From the NCBI GenBank assembly GCA_903922535.1, contig CAIXUF010000836.1, positions 1-7,857 on the forward strand: a DNA stretch of 7,857 nucleotides, written 5' to 3'. Every line of letters begins with the position of its first letter. Position 1 is the stretch's first letter. This DNA is from Candidatus Hydrogenedentota bacterium (GTDB lineage: Bacteria; Hydrogenedentota; Hydrogenedentia; Hydrogenedentiales; CAITNO01). The notes beneath the pieces were generated by a model that searched no databases, had not been told where the DNA came from, and saw only the letters and a program-made list of their open reading frames with translations. The position numbers and the translations under genes were made by a program. Of this stretch, positions 6,131 to 7,857 are shown piece by piece.

Positions 6131-7398
6131 GACGACTCCCCCACATCCTCGCGTTGCTGCTCCTTTTGGCCGTGGCCGGACAGGCGACGGCGGCGTTCCG
6201 TTTTCCGATTCCGGAATTCGAGTCAGGCTACCAGCATCCCACGCCGATCACGCCAGCAGCCCGGCTCATCCCGCCGGCAGTGGACATCGCCGCGCTGGCC
6301 GGGGCGCTGTCGCTCACCGCGTGGCTCGTGCTGCGGCGCCGTTCCCGGCGCGAAGTGCTTCTGACGGTCGTTGCGTCGCTGCTCTGGTTTGGTTTTTACC
6401 GCAAGGGCTGCATCTGTCCCGTGGGCGCGGTGCAGAACGTGGCCAACGTTGTCGTGGGCGACGGTGCGGGCGTGCCCTTTGTGGTAGCGGTGTTCTTTTT
6501 CCTGCCGCTGCTTTTTGCGATGTATTTCGGCCGCGTCTTCTGCGCGGCGGTGTGCCCGCTGGGCGCGGTGCAGGAAGTCACCGCGCTGTTCCCGGTGCAG
6601 ATTTCGCGCCCGCTGGAGCATGTGCTGGGCCTTTTCGCCCATGCCTACCTCGGCTTCGCCGTGCTCTGCATTGCCACCGGATCGGGTTTTGTTGTCTGCC
6701 AGTACGATCCTTTCGTGGGTTTCTTCCGTCTCGGCGCGACACTCAACATGTTCCTTGCTGGCGGCATTCTGCTGCTCATCGGCATCTTCGTTGCCCGGCC
6801 CTACTGCCGTTTCCTGTGCCCCTACGGCGTGCTGCTGCGCTGGGCGTCCATATTCTCCAAGTGGCATGCGGCGATCACGCCCGCCGAGTGCATCCAGTGC
6901 CGCCTCTGCGAGAACTCCTGCCCCTACAACGCCATACTGGTCCCCCCGGCGGCCGACGCGCCCGAGCTTCGCCGCGCCGGTGCGCGGCGTTTGGGTCTGC
7001 TGATTATGGCCACGCCCGTCATTGTGCTCCTTGCGGGATGGTCCGGCATGGCCGCGCATCAGTTCATCGCGCGCATCCATCCGACGGTCCGCCTGGCGGA
7101 ACGGGTGGCCGCCGAGGAACAGGGCAAGTATGCCGAGCGCTCCGTGGAGAGCGATGCCTTTCGCGCCGGGAACAAGACGCCCGCCGATTTGTACGCCCAG
7201 GCCGAGGCCCTGAGAATGCGTTTCAAAACCGCCTCCGCGTGTTTTGGCGCGTTCATGGGCCTGGTCTTTTGCGGAAGAATGATTCGACTGTCCGTGATTC
7301 GCAGGAACAGGGATTACGTGCCCGACCGTGGCGCCTGCGTGAGTTGCGCCCGGTGCTTCGCGTACTGTCCCGTTGGAAAAGAAGATGCCGCTGCCTGA
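6127..7398 (+). CDS. NapH/NosR-like polytopic membrane [4Fe-4S] protein
   Basis: This 423-residue integral membrane protein likely passes electrons between the quinone pool or a cytoplasmic donor and the exported ferredoxin encoded upstream. An N-terminal signal-like segment (residues 7-22) is followed by a short extracytoplasmic stretch rich in Pro. Further membrane segments lie at about 52-70, 76-92, 117-136, 171-190, 204-224, 288-308 and 369-385. Its cysteine motifs are Cys-Ile-Cys-Pro (95-98), Cys-x3-Cys-Pro (139-144), Cys-x3-Cys-Pro (227-232), a ferredoxin motif C255, C258, C261, C265-Pro, and another at the extreme C-terminus, C404, C407, C410, C414-Pro. Paired Cys-x3-Cys-Pro motifs with a ferredoxin domain are the hallmark of NapH, CcoG and the C-terminal half of NosR. 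The N-terminal FMN-binding domain of full NosR is absent. The start is set by the ATGA overlap with the ferredoxin gene, with GGAGG at 6110-6114 upstream. The role in a specific pathway is unknown. Confidence 0.88.
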   Translation: MRRLPHILALLLLLAVAGQATAAFRFPIPEFESGYQHPTPITPAARLIPPAVDIAALAGALSLTAWLVLRRRSRREVLLTVVASLLWFGFYRKGCICPVGAVQNVANVVVGDGAGVPFVVAVFFFLPLLFAMYFGRVFCAAVCPLGAVQEVTALFPVQISRPLEHVLGLFAHAYLGFAVLCIATGSGFVVCQYDPFVGFFRLGATLNMFLAGGILLLIGIFVARPYCRFLCPYGVLLRWASIFSKWHAAITPAECIQCRLCENSCPYNAILVPPAADAPELRRAGARRLGLLIMATPVIVLLAGWSGMAAHQFIARIHPTVRLAERVAAEEQGKYAERSVESDAFRAGNKTPADLYAQAEALRMRFKTASACFGAFMGLVFCGRMIRLSVIRRNRDYVPDRGACVSCARCFAYCPVGKEDAAA

Positions 7399-7857
7399 CA
7401 AGAACAAACCCCGATTCGCGACCAACGAAACGCTGTGGCGGACCGCCGTGACCGTGGCGGTCATTGCCGGTTTTTTCGCGCTGGCCGTGTCCACGCTGCT
7501 GATCGCCAACTACGTTCAGGTGCAGGCGGTCAACCCGCTGGACAATCCGGAGATCGCCAAACTGCGTCTGCAATTGGCGCAGTCGCAGGAGCCGAACCCG
7601 GCACTGGCTGAACAAATCCGGGTGTTAGACCTGCTCGCGCGCAAGGCCTTCTTCACCAGCCAGAAACAGCTCCAGATGGGCGGTTACCTGCTGCTGGGCG
7701 GCGTGATCGTGCTGGCGCTGGCGTTGTATCTCGCAGGGCAAAGCAGGCCGCGGCTGCCGCTGCCCGACCCGAACATCCCCGCGCCGGGCTTTTGGACCGT
7801 GCGCGCCCGCGCCCGCGAACTGATCGCGCTGGCGGGGTTCGTGTGGGTCATTGCGGC
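7385..7857 (+). CDS. N-terminal part of a multi-spanning membrane protein (incomplete at the window edge)
   Basis: The frame is open from ATG 7385 to the last base, giving 157 residues without a stop. It overlaps the previous gene by 14 nt, which supports it being in the same operon. A Lys/Arg-containing start is followed by a transmembrane helix (about 20-42). Then comes a polar, probably helical stretch (52-93) with Leu-Asp-Leu-Leu-Ala-Arg-Lys-Ala-Phe-Phe, a second helix (99-117), a Pro-rich linker (121-134) and the start of a third hydrophobic segment (146 to the edge). From memory this N-terminal arrangement occurs on larger PQQ-like beta-propeller proteins of Planctomycetota-type bacteria. 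That would fit the neighbours, but no propeller blade is visible here, so this is only a guess. A purely membrane-bound partner of the iron-sulfur protein is equally possible. Confidence 0.75.
   Translation, partial: MPLPDKNKPRFATNETLWRTAVTVAVIAGFFALAVSTLLIANYVQVQAVNPLDNPEIAKLRLQLAQSQEPNPALAEQIRVLDLLARKAFFTSQKQLQMGGYLLLGGVIVLALALYLAGQSRPRLPLPDPNIPAPGFWTVRARARELIALAGFVWVIA

Noticed and set aside
6127..7398. Assignment as full NosR or as an Rnf subunit
   Set aside because: The N-terminal FMN-binding domain of NosR is missing, and the Cys-x3-Cys-Pro architecture does not match RnfB or RnfC.
6021..7451. 476-codon plus-strand frame overlapping the NapH/NosR-like gene
   Set aside because: The translation is Arg/Pro/Ala-rich and low in complexity, while the other frame has membrane segments and ordered cysteine motifs and starts with an ATGA overlap.
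6223..7509. 428-codon minus-strand frame
   Set aside because: It is antisense to the membrane iron-sulfur gene and has no recognisable features.

Overview
This is a GC-rich bacterial window with six tightly packed plus-strand genes. Five are complete and the last runs off the right edge. The gene mix is a large secreted GH106-like glycoside hydrolase, membrane-anchored PQQ-like and NHL beta-propellers, a Tat-exported polyferredoxin and a NapH/NosR-like membrane iron-sulfur protein. This resembles Planctomycetota, Verrucomicrobiota, Lentisphaerota or Hydrogenedentota-type genomes, often seen as environmental assemblies. That placement is an inference from gene content and style; there is no marker gene in the window.

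Layout. Bases 17-61 hold a near-perfect 20-bp-arm hairpin. Bases 95-2896 encode a secreted GH106-type (alpha-L-rhamnosidase-like) hydrolase. After a gap of about 57 bp comes a block that looks like one operon: a PQQ-like propeller (2954-4393), an NHL-type propeller (4398-5570), a Tat ferredoxin with cysteines for four [4Fe-4S] clusters (5567-6130), a polytopic NapH/NosR-like iron-sulfur protein (6127-7398), and the start of a multi-spanning membrane protein (7385 to the edge). Junctions within this block are a 4-nt gap, two ATGA overlaps and a 14-nt overlap, so translational coupling is likely. There is no gene-free stretch over 300 bases.

How the genes may work together. The ferredoxin and the NapH/NosR-like protein form a plausible electron conduit at the outer face of the cytoplasmic membrane. 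The two anchored propellers, one carrying a conserved-looking Cys-Gly-Cys-Cys-Asn-Pro motif, would sit in the same compartment as partners or as sensors/enzymes. The substrate and electron acceptor are unknown. The module has no catalytic subunit that can be recognised in this window, so it is the best candidate here for an undescribed system. The hydrolase is less clearly connected.

The most striking non-coding signal is a nested palindrome of about 149 bp (5403-5551). It consists of two direct copies of a GGGGACAGACAC-type unit facing two inverted copies across a GC-rich hairpin. It lies inside the 3' end of the NHL gene, supplies about 50 residues of its C-terminus, and ends against the Shine-Dalgarno sequence of the ferredoxin gene.
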